Source: a virus. From it: DNA of 30,766 bases. Under the pieces are notes generated by a model, which searched no databases, was not told where the DNA came from, and was given only the letters and a program-made list of their open reading frames with translations. The stretch's first letter is position 1. The number at the start of each line of letters is the position of its first letter. The DNA is taken from positions 1 through 30,766 of IMG/VR virus record IMGVR_UViG_3300030685_000072; one strand, 5' to 3'. A program made the translations under genes and the position numbers. Below are positions 21,927-30,766 of the stretch, piece by piece.

Positions 21927-23191
21927 TATCAGGTCACAATTCAGATAAATGCTTTTTAGATATGAAATACAATCTGGAGGAAGAAGATGTCAAAAAGATT
22001 GTGTTAGCTAAAAAGGGAATGAAATCTCATGCTGATTATTTGGAGAAAAAGAATACGGTTTCCTTTTATAATCTTATGAATGGAATTACAGTTACACCAA
22101 ATAAGGAGGAACTTAAAGAAGCTAAGAATTTAAGATATATGCATGACCACTTTGAAGATATAATAATTCCAAGTATATATAACAATGTATCTGGATATGA
22201 ATCTCAGAGTTCTTTCTATAAGGATTCAAAAGATCCTTTAACGAAAGATATTGCATATAAAACAGAGACCTTATCTGCTTCTGCAAAATACGAAGAAGGA
22301 AGTTTTTTGAAAAAATCAATTAGTTCTTTATATAAGGAATTCTACGAACAATATTCCGTAGAAGAAGAGGAACAAAATCAACAGAATGGACAAGGAAAAT
22401 CCGAAAAAGGAGAACCTTCAAAAGAAGAAATTGAGTCCGAAGCAGAAAAAATTTCAAAAATGACAGTATGTGAAGAAAGTCCAGAAGATGATACAGAGGC
22501 GGATTTACCAGAAACAAAAGGATTAGAAAGATTAAAAGGATATAATCAATTTGAAGCCTGGTTAAAAAGTCTAAAGGGTGTAGATACATCAAAGAAAATG
22601 TTAAAACAAATAACAAAGACTTCTGATTTACAAAAAGTATCTGCTAGTCAATTAGCAATGCCAAGAGGTTTACTGATGAAAAAGATTTCTAACAAGGAAT
22701 TGTACTGTAAACAAAAAGTAGATTCAAAGAGATTTATGCATATTATGACTGATCGATCCGGTAGTATGGGAGATTATCATGAATGGAGAAATCAATTTAT
22801 TATAAAAGCTTTTGAAGATTGTATAAAAATTGGTATAGATATTGAAACTGAGTTTTGGAACACAAAACTTCATTTAGAAGGAACATTTAGCCCTCAAAAG
22901 ATAAAAACAGCAAAAGATTTAGCAGAAAAAACATTGTCAATACGTCCTGATGGAGGTGATGATATGGGTAGATGTATTCTACAGAAACTAAAACTGTTGA
23001 AGAAACAAAAAAGCACACAGTATATTTTATGTATTTCAGATGGAACTGGTTCGATAAGTTCGTACGAGCAGAAAGATGAGATATATGAAATTGCTGCATC
23101 AAAAAATATTGAATTTAAATTCGTTTTATTTTCAAAAAATAACGACATGCATGGGACAAAACAAGAAGACATGTTCTATGTGTATGAATAA
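21923..23191 (+). CDS. VWA-domain protein, partner of the AAA+ ATPase, 422 aa
   Basis: The C-terminal domain (about 268-420) is a von Willebrand A fold with the metal-ion site DRSGSMG (Asp277, Ser279, Ser281), a later Asp in PDGGDDMGRC and ISDGTGS as the other metal ligands. The N-terminal ~265 residues are helical with an acidic Glu/Gln-rich stretch (EEEEQNQQNGQGKSEKGEP) like the linker in CobT- and YehP-style partners. It overlaps the ATPase gene by 4 bases. Its likely job is to hold the substrate for the ATPase; in phages this could mean assembly of virion or transcription complexes or interference with a host system, all unproven. Confidence 0.87.
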   Translation: MISGHNSDKCFLDMKYNLEEEDVKKIVLAKKGMKSHADYLEKKNTVSFYNLMNGITVTPNKEELKEAKNLRYMHDHFEDIIIPSIYNNVSGYESQSSFYKDSKDPLTKDIAYKTETLSASAKYEEGSFLKKSISSLYKEFYEQYSVEEEEQNQQNGQGKSEKGEPSKEEIESEAEKISKMTVCEESPEDDTEADLPETKGLERLKGYNQFEAWLKSLKGVDTSKKMLKQITKTSDLQKVSASQLAMPRGLLMKKISNKELYCKQKVDSKRFMHIMTDRSGSMGDYHEWRNQFIIKAFEDCIKIGIDIETEFWNTKLHLEGTFSPQKIKTAKDLAEKTLSIRPDGGDDMGRCILQKLKLLKKQKSTQYILCISDGTGSISSYEQKDEIYEIAASKNIEFKFVLFSKNNDMHGTKQEDMFYVYE

Positions 23192-23509
23192 TATCATGCA
23201 TATGAACGCAGACAAAGATATAGATGATTACCTTTAATGGTATTCATAAAAGAATATAATTAGATTAATTAGTATATTTATTAGAATAACATAGACAATT
23301 CATGTTTATAAACTAATTTCGACGAGGATGGTTATAATAGACAGCAAGATATATAATATTATCATAATCGATTTTATTATAAGATCCGCTGGTGATATGC
23401 AGAACTGATAACAGCAAATTAAATATAAGCAAACATGGTGTAAGTCCATGATAAATAGAAACATAATATAAACATATTAAACGAGAGTGAAAATTAAAGG
23501 GTTTACTCA
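23192..23509. other. Intergenic stretch with hairpins, no gene seen
   Basis: About 320 bases without a credible frame. It includes a hairpin with tRNA T-arm proportions, CATGG-TGTAAGT-CCATG at 23434-23450, and GCTG/CAGC upstream of it. The acceptor stem for a tRNA is not visible. Otherwise it is AT-rich. Confidence 0.5.
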
Positions 23510-23547
23510 AATGGTCAATAGTCTTTTAATAGGGACTATTGACCATT
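23510..23547 (+). terminator. Strong 14-bp hairpin, likely terminator
   Basis: AATGGTCAATAGTC (23510-23523) pairs perfectly with 23534-23547 across a 10-base loop, followed by ATTATTTATTA. It is probably a terminator, working best in the plus direction; it lies 28 bases before the next gene, so it could also act as a leader hairpin for that gene. Confidence 0.7.
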
Positions 23548-23575
23548 ATTATTTATTACATTAAATAGAAAACAA

Positions 23576-23971
23576 ATGAAAAAACTATTATATAATTTCC
23601 TAATCAATTTTTTGTCAAAGAAAACTTTACTAGAAATAGAGAAAAGAAAATTTATTCTAGAAAAAGAGCTGGCTATACTTGAGTCTGACTACTATATTAA
23701 AAGGCTACGAAGTGGTTACTATACGCAACAAGATTTAACTGCTGTAGAAAAGGATTTATTCTATAAAAAAGCTGAAGTCAAAAGCCTTAATGATTCTGTC
23801 AAAGTTAAACAATTAGAACTTTCAATTCAATCAGAAAAAGATGCTATTGTTATAGCTGAACAACAAAAAAGAATTAATAATCTAGGTATTGAAAAAGATA
23901 GTTTATTAAGGATCATAGACAATCTTGTTAGACAAATCGCTCCTCAAAAAGTTGAAATAATAAAAGCATAA
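23576..23971 (+). CDS. Hypothetical coiled-coil protein, 131 aa
   Basis: Function unknown. Short N-terminal hydrophobic segment (LLYNFLINFL) and then almost entirely charged helix with Leu/Ile heptads (residues 18-60 and 68-120). The stop is 4 bases before the start of the nuclease gene, so they are probably co-translated; a role as accessory or anchor of the nuclease is only an inference. Confidence 0.78.
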   Translation: MKKLLYNFLINFLSKKTLLEIEKRKFILEKELAILESDYYIKRLRSGYYTQQDLTAVEKDLFYKKAEVKSLNDSVKVKQLELSIQSEKDAIVIAEQQKRINNLGIEKDSLLRIIDNLVRQIAPQKVEIIKA

Positions 23972-23975
23972 TATC

Positions 23976-24974
23976 ATGAAAGTTGAAATACCTTATTATG
24001 AAGACACGAGTCGTATCTCGAGATCAAGTTTAAATTGGTTTAAAGTATCTCCTAGGTATTTTAAAGACAAATTAGATGGATTGATTCCAAATGAGACTTC
24101 ATCTGCAATGGAAAATGGCACAATGAAACATGCCTATTTATTGCAACAGGATGAATTCAAAAAGATGTATAGGATATTAGATTTCGGCGTACCAACATCT
24201 GCTCAACAAAAACAATTCTGCTTAGACTATATTGCAAGTAAAGCTACTACAGTCAATTTAAAGGCTTTAGAGGCGTTTAAAAGCAATTATAGTATAAGTG
24301 GTAAGACAGATGAAGAACTAGCCTTAAAAGGGCTAGAAATGGCCTTAAAACTAAAGTCATACATAAAATGGCTTAGAGGAAATGAGACTGGTCAGAAAAC
24401 AATGACATGGGCTCAATTAAACTCATTAAAGAAGACAAAAGAAAACGTTATTCTTCACAAGAAGGCTAACGAATTATTATTTAAAAATGGAGATTCATCA
24501 GACTATTTTTCTCAAAATGAATTCCATATAAATTGGGAGATACCAATAATAGGAGGAGGAGTATTACAATGTAAATCTTTATTAGATAGAATTGTAATTG
24601 ACTATGAAAATAAGATAGTAAAACTAATAGATATCAAAACGACAATCAGTAATGCTGATTTTACTACATCATTCAAGAAATATGGATATGGCATGCAAAT
24701 GGCATTTTATTGGATGGCTATAGTTTGGTATTTTAAGAATGAACTAAATATTGACATAGAAGAATTTAAAAATGAAACATATATTATTGCCATAGAAAAT
24801 GGCAGTAATGAAGTCAGGGTTTTTGATGTTCCAGAAAATACTATTATATACGAAATAGCAAACATAACACAAACATTATCACAAATAGATTGGCATATGC
24901 GAAACAATTTGTGGAATTATTCAAGAGAATATTATGATGGTGACGGCACAGAATCGTTACTATATGATATTTAA
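23976..24974 (+). CDS. PD-(D/E)XK exonuclease (RecE/exonuclease VIII-like), 332 aa
   Basis: Predicted DNA exonuclease for phage recombination. ISRSSLNWFKVSPRYF (14-29) matches the start motif of the RecE/RecB-like nucleases ('S-x-S-x-L...SP'), GTMKHAYLL gives His52, and the catalytic core is LLDRIVID (Asp204) followed by LIDIKTT (Asp219, Lys221). Gln-x-x-x-Tyr-like motif occurs in YGMQMAFYW. Together with Sak4 and an SSB-like protein it forms a likely end-resection plus annealing module, although it is located 5 kb away. Start ATG follows AATATC. Confidence 0.88.
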   Translation: MKVEIPYYEDTSRISRSSLNWFKVSPRYFKDKLDGLIPNETSSAMENGTMKHAYLLQQDEFKKMYRILDFGVPTSAQQKQFCLDYIASKATTVNLKALEAFKSNYSISGKTDEELALKGLEMALKLKSYIKWLRGNETGQKTMTWAQLNSLKKTKENVILHKKANELLFKNGDSSDYFSQNEFHINWEIPIIGGGVLQCKSLLDRIVIDYENKIVKLIDIKTTISNADFTTSFKKYGYGMQMAFYWMAIVWYFKNELNIDIEEFKNETYIIAIENGSNEVRVFDVPENTIIYEIANITQTLSQIDWHMRNNLWNYSREYYDGDGTESLLYDI

Positions 24975-25506
24975 AGAGACAATAAATACATCGTTGCTAT
25001 TTTTATTACCATTAGTAGCACGAGAGAATGAAAATTATTTGGATTATACGCAAGCATCAAATCTATTTAGTAAAAGGGATGATAGTTTTATAAACGGATA
25101 TAATAAAGATATAAATAAACCCTGGTTAGACAGGCATGTATTTTTATTATTTAATGCGGCAATAGATCCAATGTTAAGCCAGTATTGGCTAAAAAGCAAT
25201 GAAAATTATACTTCTAATTACGCAATAAGAAAAGACGGAATATTCTATCAGATATATTCATATAGAATACCTGATAAATATGAAGACGATTATAAAAAAA
25301 TAATAGAAGGTCAATATAAAGACATATCAGATGAAACTAAAGCAGTGATAATTAATTTTTGGGAAACAAATACGAATTCCCTCCTATTTAATTCAATGTA
25401 TGGAAAATCATCGGTACTAGGGAAAATAGAATCAGAGGACATTGAAGAGGTAGATTTTATCAAATCAAAGGAAGAGATTCTAGAAAAAATAATGGAAGAT
25501 ATGTAA
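24964..25506 (+). CDS. Hypothetical protein, 180 aa
   Basis: Function unknown. I prefer ATG 24964 (MIFKETINTSLLFLLP), which overlaps the nuclease gene by 11 bases, to the tandem ATG at 24934 and 24937, which overlap by 41; neither has a ribosome site. Aromatic-rich core (DRHVFLLFNAAIDPMLSQYW, QIYSYRIPDKYEDDY) and an acidic C-terminus. It is the last plus-strand gene before the convergent terminator. Confidence 0.75.
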   Translation: MIFKETINTSLLFLLPLVARENENYLDYTQASNLFSKRDDSFINGYNKDINKPWLDRHVFLLFNAAIDPMLSQYWLKSNENYTSNYAIRKDGIFYQIYSYRIPDKYEDDYKKIIEGQYKDISDETKAVIINFWETNTNSLLFNSMYGKSSVLGKIESEDIEEVDFIKSKEEILEKIMEDM

Positions 25507-25510
25507 ATAG

Positions 25511-25548
25511 AAAAGCCATAGAAGGGGATTAGTCTTTCTATGGCTTTT
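25511..25548. terminator. Bidirectional terminator between convergent genes
   Basis: AAAAGCCATAGAA (25511-25523) pairs perfectly with 25536-25548 across a 12-base loop. T follows on the plus side (TTTTTT at 25545-25550) and the A tract at the left end gives a T run on the minus strand. It separates the last plus-strand gene (stop 25506) from the minus-strand gene (stop at 25593). Confidence 0.85.
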
Positions 25549-25592
25549 TTGTATGTACTGGCTACTAGATTTGTAGCAATCGCAACAATTTT

Positions 25593-26717
25593 TTACAGGA
25601 ATCGAGTTACCTTAGGAGGTTTTCTATGGCCTCTGGTCCTTCCTATTGAAGGGTCTTTAGGTCCTGCAATATTGAAGATTGGTCCAATATTCTTTTGCAT
25701 ATATTTTACTTTTGGTTCAAGGTCCGGATGTAAAAAATATTCATAAATACTCTTTCCTATAGGGGTCAGTTTTATAACCTGCTTTTCCCACTTTGGAAGA
25801 CCCTTGTACTGCCCCCTACCAACTGCATCTCCGTACGTTCCATCCTCGAAAGAAGATAGTATTTCTCCCATAACATCTAATTGATTAGTTGCTGCAGTTG
25901 GGCTCTTTAAGATACTTAAAGCGTCATATGGAGAATACACTGCATTTTGTTGATATAACGTTCTCATAGCTAATACATATAGTTGAGTCTCTGCAGAAGG
26001 CTTTTCTTTATCTTTATCTGGCTTACTTGGTTTAAGTAAACTACATAATAAGGCTACGCCGAACATATACTTTATTTCATTTGCAGTTTTCTTTACATTA
26101 TATACTTGATGCGCATCAGCATGATCCATAGTTTCTCTAAGGGGCTTAATTAGATTTGCTGTCAAAACATTCAGTAAACATTTAAAGCCAGTTTTAGATG
26201 TAAATGGGGTTATGTACTGACCTTCATCCATTTGCTCCTTAGCATAGCTATACATCTTCCCACTAAACTTATCCTGTGCAGCACTAAGCATCCAGCCTCT
26301 AAATAGCATTAAAGAACTGGCTATTGCATTTGTATTAATAGCATTTCTATCTGCGCTAGATAGCATACCATGTAATTTATCAGATAGAGTTCTTACTTGT
26401 AGATTTACTGCTGAAACTACTTCATCTGTAGCATATTTTCTAAATTCTGGTAATATTGTTAGTTGTCCGGACTTTTTATCTATAGTAAACGCATCCCATA
26501 AATTATTTGGCAATGCATTAAATATCTTAGTGGCTTCTTTTCTACCTAGTCCTGGATTTTCTGTCATGAATTTAGTAGCAAATTGATTTCTATTTATATA
26601 TGTGTCTCCAGATAGTTTATATCCTCTATATACAGTCTCCTGCGGTATATACATTATATACAAGATGCTCCTTTGCATAATTAATAGCTTGAATTCCATT
26701 ACTGCCCTTAGATGACT
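25593..26717 (-). CDS. C-terminal part of the giant virion protein, after a +1 frame change
   Basis: The frame is open from 26717 and has an ATG at 26699, but the sequence before IPQETVYRGYK (about residue 18 from that ATG) looks like the other frame read wrongly, so I read it as the continuation of the gene to the right rather than a new gene. It contains NQFATKFMTENPGLGRKEATKIF, then SLMLFRGWMLSAAQDKFSG, and a hydrophobic segment MFGVALLCSLLKP (about residue 215), ending with basic RTRGHRKPPKVTRFL. Charged tails and helical segments of this kind occur at the C-termini of large ejected phage proteins. Whether the frame change is programmed, a mutation or an assembly error is open. Confidence 0.75.
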   Translation of the reverse strand, partial: SHLRAVMEFKLLIMQRSILYIMYIPQETVYRGYKLSGDTYINRNQFATKFMTENPGLGRKEATKIFNALPNNLWDAFTIDKKSGQLTILPEFRKYATDEVVSAVNLQVRTLSDKLHGMLSSADRNAINTNAIASSLMLFRGWMLSAAQDKFSGKMYSYAKEQMDEGQYITPFTSKTGFKCLLNVLTANLIKPLRETMDHADAHQVYNVKKTANEIKYMFGVALLCSLLKPSKPDKDKEKPSAETQLYVLAMRTLYQQNAVYSPYDALSILKSPTAATNQLDVMGEILSSFEDGTYGDAVGRGQYKGLPKWEKQVIKLTPIGKSIYEYFLHPDLEPKVKYMQKNIGPIFNIAGPKDPSIGRTRGHRKPPKVTRFL

Positions 26718-29700
26718 CTATATCATTAATTGATATATCATTTAGCCTCATCATTGCTACTAATTTATTATTAAATCTTCTAGTAGTAAGTGAAGTAAGT
26801 GCCTCAGGAAGCGTTTTAAGGAGATCTAAGCTACTTTCTCTTAAGTCATGTCTATTTATTAACTGCGCAATATCAGCCTCTGTTTGGAGGCTTAATTCAG
26901 ACATAGTAAAGTTGGAGAATGCGACTAATGGGTTCCAGCCTAAGGTGACTGCCCTGAACCAACTATAAATTCCTCTAAGCGGCTTAGCTATATCGACAGA
27001 ATAACCAGTAAAGGGCAAATGCACTGTCATTCTAGACGATCTTATACCAAACATTTCCCTATCTACCATGCCTTGAGCCCTTCTAAGTGCGTATGTGTTG
27101 CCTGCGGCACCAGCTACTATATCTTCTTTTGATATATTCTTCTTTGCCCCAGATTCAAACATAGTCCTTAGATATGACTTATTAGAAGCAGAAGTCCTAT
27201 TCATAGCTTCCATATATACCTGAATATCAGGCAATGCTTCTGATTGTCTCCTGAAATTAGCAGCAGCAGAATAATACATAGCATACGAATGTATTAAATC
27301 TTTACTGATAGCATTAGGATTTTCTAAAGTCCTTTTATAGAATGTTGGAAGATTTTTTATAGGAGAGTTGTCCGGTCTAAATTTAGAGTCTATTTCTCCG
27401 CCAAAATCACTTTCTTCTGATTTTACAGCAACGGATCTCTTTATTTCATTCCATATGCCTTTGCCTATATTATCCTCTGCGAACATTCTTCTAAGTGAAC
27501 CTGCGGATATTTGAGGCATTTTAAGTGGATTCTGTTTATTAGCATAGCTATACATAGAATCGGCCTCGGTCTTCATATTAACCAACTTGTCATAGAAATC
27601 CTTCTTTAGTGGATCTTTGATTACATTGTTATATTCTTTGGAATTATCGTATAATGACTTCTTAGGCTGTATCCCAAATTTCTCTAATGAGTTATCGTAA
27701 TTCTTATTTAGCCAGGGCGAGTCTTCATCAAATGTAGACCATACAGAATTAGGGAAACTTCTATCTATTAGCTTTTGATCTATTGGCTCTATTTTAGTCC
27801 AATATGGTTTTGGAGTTTCAGACACTCCATCTCTACCTATTATATGGTTATTTCTAAACCATTCACTTGATATTAACTGTTCAGAAGCACTTCCAGTTGC
27901 CATTTGAGAGTATTTTTCATATTCAGATAGATATTGTTTTGTTTTTACTAACTTAGCAATATCTTTGAATTCTGGACTAGATTTTTTATCTGGGTATTGT
28001 TTGTATTTAGCTAGTAAATCATTAGCTTCATCAACCCAATCTTTAGCATTCTTATTCCCAACCCTAGAAGATTCGAGCCTATCAACTCTAACTCCCATTG
28101 TATCTGGATCTCTAAATGACTTTAGTATTGATTGTTTTTGATCATATAAAGCCTGCCACTCTGGAGCCTGCTCTGCCTTCTCTATGGCATCCAGTTGGTC
28201 CCAGAATTTCTGATCTATAAGTTCCTTAGTGTTTGCCTTAATCCATTTCTGATAGTTTTCTGGAGACAATTCTTTCTTAGCCTCGTCTCTAGCTGAATTA
28301 AATGCGTCTCTATTTACTTTGTATTTTAGATTTTCGCTTTTTACTCTATTGTATTCGGCTATTTCTTTGGCTATTTCTAAGTCGACACCAGTTTTAGGTA
28401 ATCCATTGCCCTGCTGTCTATCAGATGCCAAGAATGCCCTATCCTTCTTCAAAGTAAATAGTCTTTCTTTGTCCTCTTTTGACATACTAAATACGTCTAA
28501 TACTCCATTTTTCTTAGTGTATTTATCATATATAGCCATTATAGGGGCGTTTATCTCGTCTAATACATCAACAGCTACTGGTGATAGATTATGTTTCAAT
28601 TCATAATACTCGGGGACAAATCTTCTTTCTGAATGTTTTGAATAGAAATCATCAATTTTCTTTATGTAATTAGAATAATCAACTGGGTCTATAGGAGTAT
28701 CATACGGACTTTGTAGATTAAATTCCTCTTTTATTGAATTAAGGAATTTAGTTCTATTTAAATCAAATAATCCATACTTTAATGGAGATACTAGGAACCC
28801 GGTAAATTTACCTTCATGAGATTCCATGAATTTAGTAAATGAAGTATATGGATTGCCTTTACTAAAAGCTTTAGCAGATGCAGTAAGCTTTGGAATCCAT
28901 TGGCTATTATTTACATCATATCTAACCTGATTTTGAACATTAGTCATATACCTACTAAGAGCCCTAATCCTTTCTACTCTAGAAAATGTAGGAGACCCAA
29001 TAAATGTAGATACTAATGAAACATCTTTTGGTATTACAAATGTACCATATTTGAATTCATCTTTAGACGTTGTAGATCCAGATGCCTCTGATATATAGTT
29101 AAACCAGTTCCTAAAACTATATTCAAGTAATGGAGTAAATTTATCTCGTAGGTTTTGAAATGAAGCCTTTACCGATTGTAATTGATTCTGAAACTTCTCT
29201 AGCTCTTTCTTATCCTCGTGCTTATTGTATATACTATCCTTATTGTCGTTTATCTCATTAATAGCATCTATAGAGTGATTAAACATTTTCAAGAAGTCAT
29301 TATATAAACCCATTAGAGATTTTGCATCTATTTCGTTTCCAAGACTCATTTCTCTGGTCATATCATTAAGAGTCTTCTCTGCTATAGAACCTTGATTTAA
29401 TGCATATGAAATAAAGTCCATAGCCGCCTTGGTTTCGCTTTCTCTTTCTATATTCTTTATAGTTCTATTTAGTTCCTCTGTTACTACTTTTGATACAGAT
29501 GAATCATTCTTAAGAATATTAAGTCTTGATTTAAGTCCAGATATAATATCATCTTTTGTAGACATTGCCTTTTCAAGCATATCGCCTCTAGTCCATGATA
29601 TATCTCTAGTTCTCTGTAAATTAAATCCAGCAGCTTCTACTTTTTCATCAGATCTTACTAGATCATTTGCTACTCCTTTTATGAAGTCGTCAAGAGATTT

Positions 29701-30766
29701 AGGATTATTTTCATATAACCAATCCTTAAGCAATTCAGAGTCTTTGAAACTCAATCCGAAGTTATCTATATATTGATCTACTGTGAATCCATTATTAAGT
29801 TTATAGAATTCATCATCTCCAGCGTCTAATATCTTTCCTGCAGAATCTATAATTGACTCTCTTTCCTCTTCTCCGCCTAGTAATCTTACTTTTCCTTCTC
29901 CGTATAGCGCCCACTTAGCTATATCGCTTAATGTAACGTCCTTGTTAAGTATATCTACCTCATCTGAATCAATCCCAAAGATATGCTTAATAGTGTCTGT
30001 AAATGCCTTAAAATAGCCTTTAACGGCTTCTACGAATCCTACATTCTTTTCGTGGTCTATAAGAGACTTAAATTCCTTATCAAGAGCGGCATTTATTATC
30101 TCATCATTTAATATATCTGTAGATAAATTGTCATTCTTATATAAATCAGTAATCTCAGCCTCATGACCCTCTATAAGCTTAGATTGCTTTAGCAGATTAT
30201 CATATACAGATCTTAAACTGTCGTCATTTCTAAGTGACTCTAGAAATGGATGCCCAAATATCTCATGCAGAGCAGTAGTCTCGTTAGCATAATCGCTAAC
30301 TATATATGCTGATTTAGTCTTTGGATCGTATATACCAGGGATTCCATCTTCATATTCTGGAAATATAGTTTTTGCTTCTATTGCATTTATTGCTTTATAG
30401 TTAATTCCGGTTCTATCGCTAAGATTATCTGCAATAGAGAATACGGCCATTTTAGTATCTGGGCTAACTCGCCTTAATTTAGATACATTTTCAGTAAGAT
30501 CTAATGTTCGCTTAGCATTATCCTCTACGGAATATATTTTAGGAGCAGATTCGCTTACTACAGTATCACTTTTTGACTCTAGTCCACTAAATTTATTAGT
30601 AAAATCAAATTGCTGTTGTGGTGTATATGATTTTGACTCCTTTAATGTCTTTAAAGCCTCTATAGACGCATCATTGTATGGAGCTTCAGATCTAGCAGAG
30701 AGTCTACTAATTTTACCTTCAATATCGGCAGGTTTATTTACCTTTATTAATGACCATCCATTTTTA
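26626..30766 (-). CDS. Giant polyvalent virion protein with zincin-like motif (partial, continues past the right edge)
   Basis: 1379 residues are visible in this window and the frame is open at the right edge: upstream of ATG 30450 it continues with no stop as KNGWSLIKVNKPADIEGK and beyond. Residues 167-172 of this fragment, HEIFGH within TALHEIFGHPFLESLRND, fit the HExxGHxxL signature seen in large phage polyvalent proteins, suggesting a metallopeptidase. The middle (about 400-900) is long, charged and helical; near the end MTVHLPFTGYSVDIAKPLRG then WFRAVTLGWNPLVAFSNFTM resembles the conserved closing segment of such proteins. They are thought to travel in the virion and enter the host with the DNA. 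It ends at TAG 26626 after an overlap with the frame at 25593. The strand is opposite to all other genes. Confidence 0.82.
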   Translation of the reverse strand, partial: KNGWSLIKVNKPADIEGKISRLSARSEAPYNDASIEALKTLKESKSYTPQQQFDFTNKFSGLESKSDTVVSESAPKIYSVEDNAKRTLDLTENVSKLRRVSPDTKMAVFSIADNLSDRTGINYKAINAIEAKTIFPEYEDGIPGIYDPKTKSAYIVSDYANETTALHEIFGHPFLESLRNDDSLRSVYDNLLKQSKLIEGHEAEITDLYKNDNLSTDILNDEIINAALDKEFKSLIDHEKNVGFVEAVKGYFKAFTDTIKHIFGIDSDEVDILNKDVTLSDIAKWALYGEGKVRLLGGEEERESIIDSAGKILDAGDDEFYKLNNGFTVDQYIDNFGLSFKDSELLKDWLYENNPKSLDDFIKGVANDLVRSDEKVEAAGFNLQRTRDISWTRGDMLEKAMSTKDDIISGLKSRLNILKNDSSVSKVVTEELNRTIKNIERESETKAAMDFISYALNQGSIAEKTLNDMTREMSLGNEIDAKSLMGLYNDFLKMFNHSIDAINEINDNKDSIYNKHEDKKELEKFQNQLQSVKASFQNLRDKFTPLLEYSFRNWFNYISEASGSTTSKDEFKYGTFVIPKDVSLVSTFIGSPTFSRVERIRALSRYMTNVQNQVRYDVNNSQWIPKLTASAKAFSKGNPYTSFTKFMESHEGKFTGFLVSPLKYGLFDLNRTKFLNSIKEEFNLQSPYDTPIDPVDYSNYIKKIDDFYSKHSERRFVPEYYELKHNLSPVAVDVLDEINAPIMAIYDKYTKKNGVLDVFSMSKEDKERLFTLKKDRAFLASDRQQGNGLPKTGVDLEIAKEIAEYNRVKSENLKYKVNRDAFNSARDEAKKELSPENYQKWIKANTKELIDQKFWDQLDAIEKAEQAPEWQALYDQKQSILKSFRDPDTMGVRVDRLESSRVGNKNAKDWVDEANDLLAKYKQYPDKKSSPEFKDIAKLVKTKQYLSEYEKYSQMATGSASEQLISSEWFRNNHIIGRDGVSETPKPYWTKIEPIDQKLIDRSFPNSVWSTFDEDSPWLNKNYDNSLEKFGIQPKKSLYDNSKEYNNVIKDPLKKDFYDKLVNMKTEADSMYSYANKQNPLKMPQISAGSLRRMFAEDNIGKGIWNEIKRSVAVKSEESDFGGEIDSKFRPDNSPIKNLPTFYKRTLENPNAISKDLIHSYAMYYSAAANFRRQSEALPDIQVYMEAMNRTSASNKSYLRTMFESGAKKNISKEDIVAGAAGNTYALRRAQGMVDREMFGIRSSRMTVHLPFTGYSVDIAKPLRGIYSWFRAVTLGWNPLVAFSNFTMSELSLQTEADIAQLINRHDLRESSLDLLKTLPEALTSLTTRRFNNKLVAMMRLNDISINDIESSKGSNGIQAINYAKEHLVYNVYTAGDCI

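Noticed and set aside
26626-26699. A further group I intron at the giant-gene frame change
   Set aside because: The two frames overlap by under 100 bases, leaving no room for an intron, and no R or S elements are present.

Overview
The window is part of an AT-rich, gene-dense tailed-phage genome (or a provirus of one). It carries replication and recombination genes (DnaB-type helicase, TOPRIM primase, Sak4-like ATPase, a probable single-strand-binding protein, a PD-(D/E)XK nuclease), tRNAs, many small unknown genes, group I introns, and a giant opposite-strand gene of the 'large polyvalent protein' kind. Most starts lack a Shine-Dalgarno sequence and instead have an A-rich leader (often TATCAAAATG). 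With the gene content, this suggests a crAss-like or related large phage of gut Bacteroidota; that placement is inference. Stops TAA, TAG and TGA are all used normally, so I see no recoding.

Layout. 1-1260: noncoding, with many helices (possible large ornate RNA), a good tRNA-Ile(GAT) and two RNAs closed by long perfect stems. 1270-9324: small plus-strand genes, mostly unknown, including an Imm5-like alanine-repeat protein, a metallophosphoesterase, a HAD phosphatase, a sigma factor, two exported or anchored proteins, and tRNA-Arg(TCT). 9325-11364: 2 kb without a credible gene; about 9430-10620 looks like one large structured RNA with a possible kissing loop. 11365-14560: unknown genes, two with overlapping stop/start junctions of the same sequence. 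14617-20572: replication block (possible helicase-loader position, DnaB, Sak4, SSB-like, primase). 20703-23191: MoxR-like AAA+ ATPase and VWA-domain partner with a 4-base overlap. 23576-25506: coiled-coil protein, exonuclease-like nuclease, unknown. A 13-bp hairpin at 25511-25548 separates these from the minus-strand genes (25593-30766), which read as one giant virion protein broken by a +1 frame change and running off the right edge.

The clearest new result is that two replication genes that look truncated are interrupted by group I introns. Removing 16027-16291 restores the DnaB motif HFLKNREG; removing 17426-18556 joins two halves of a Sak4-like ATPase. The second intron carries a GIY-YIG homing endonuclease whose stop codon lies inside the catalytic P7 strand. 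The other theme is the amount of structured noncoding RNA: two ornate regions, several closed-stem RNAs, and cloverleaf-like elements with tRNA T-arms but abnormal anticodon domains.
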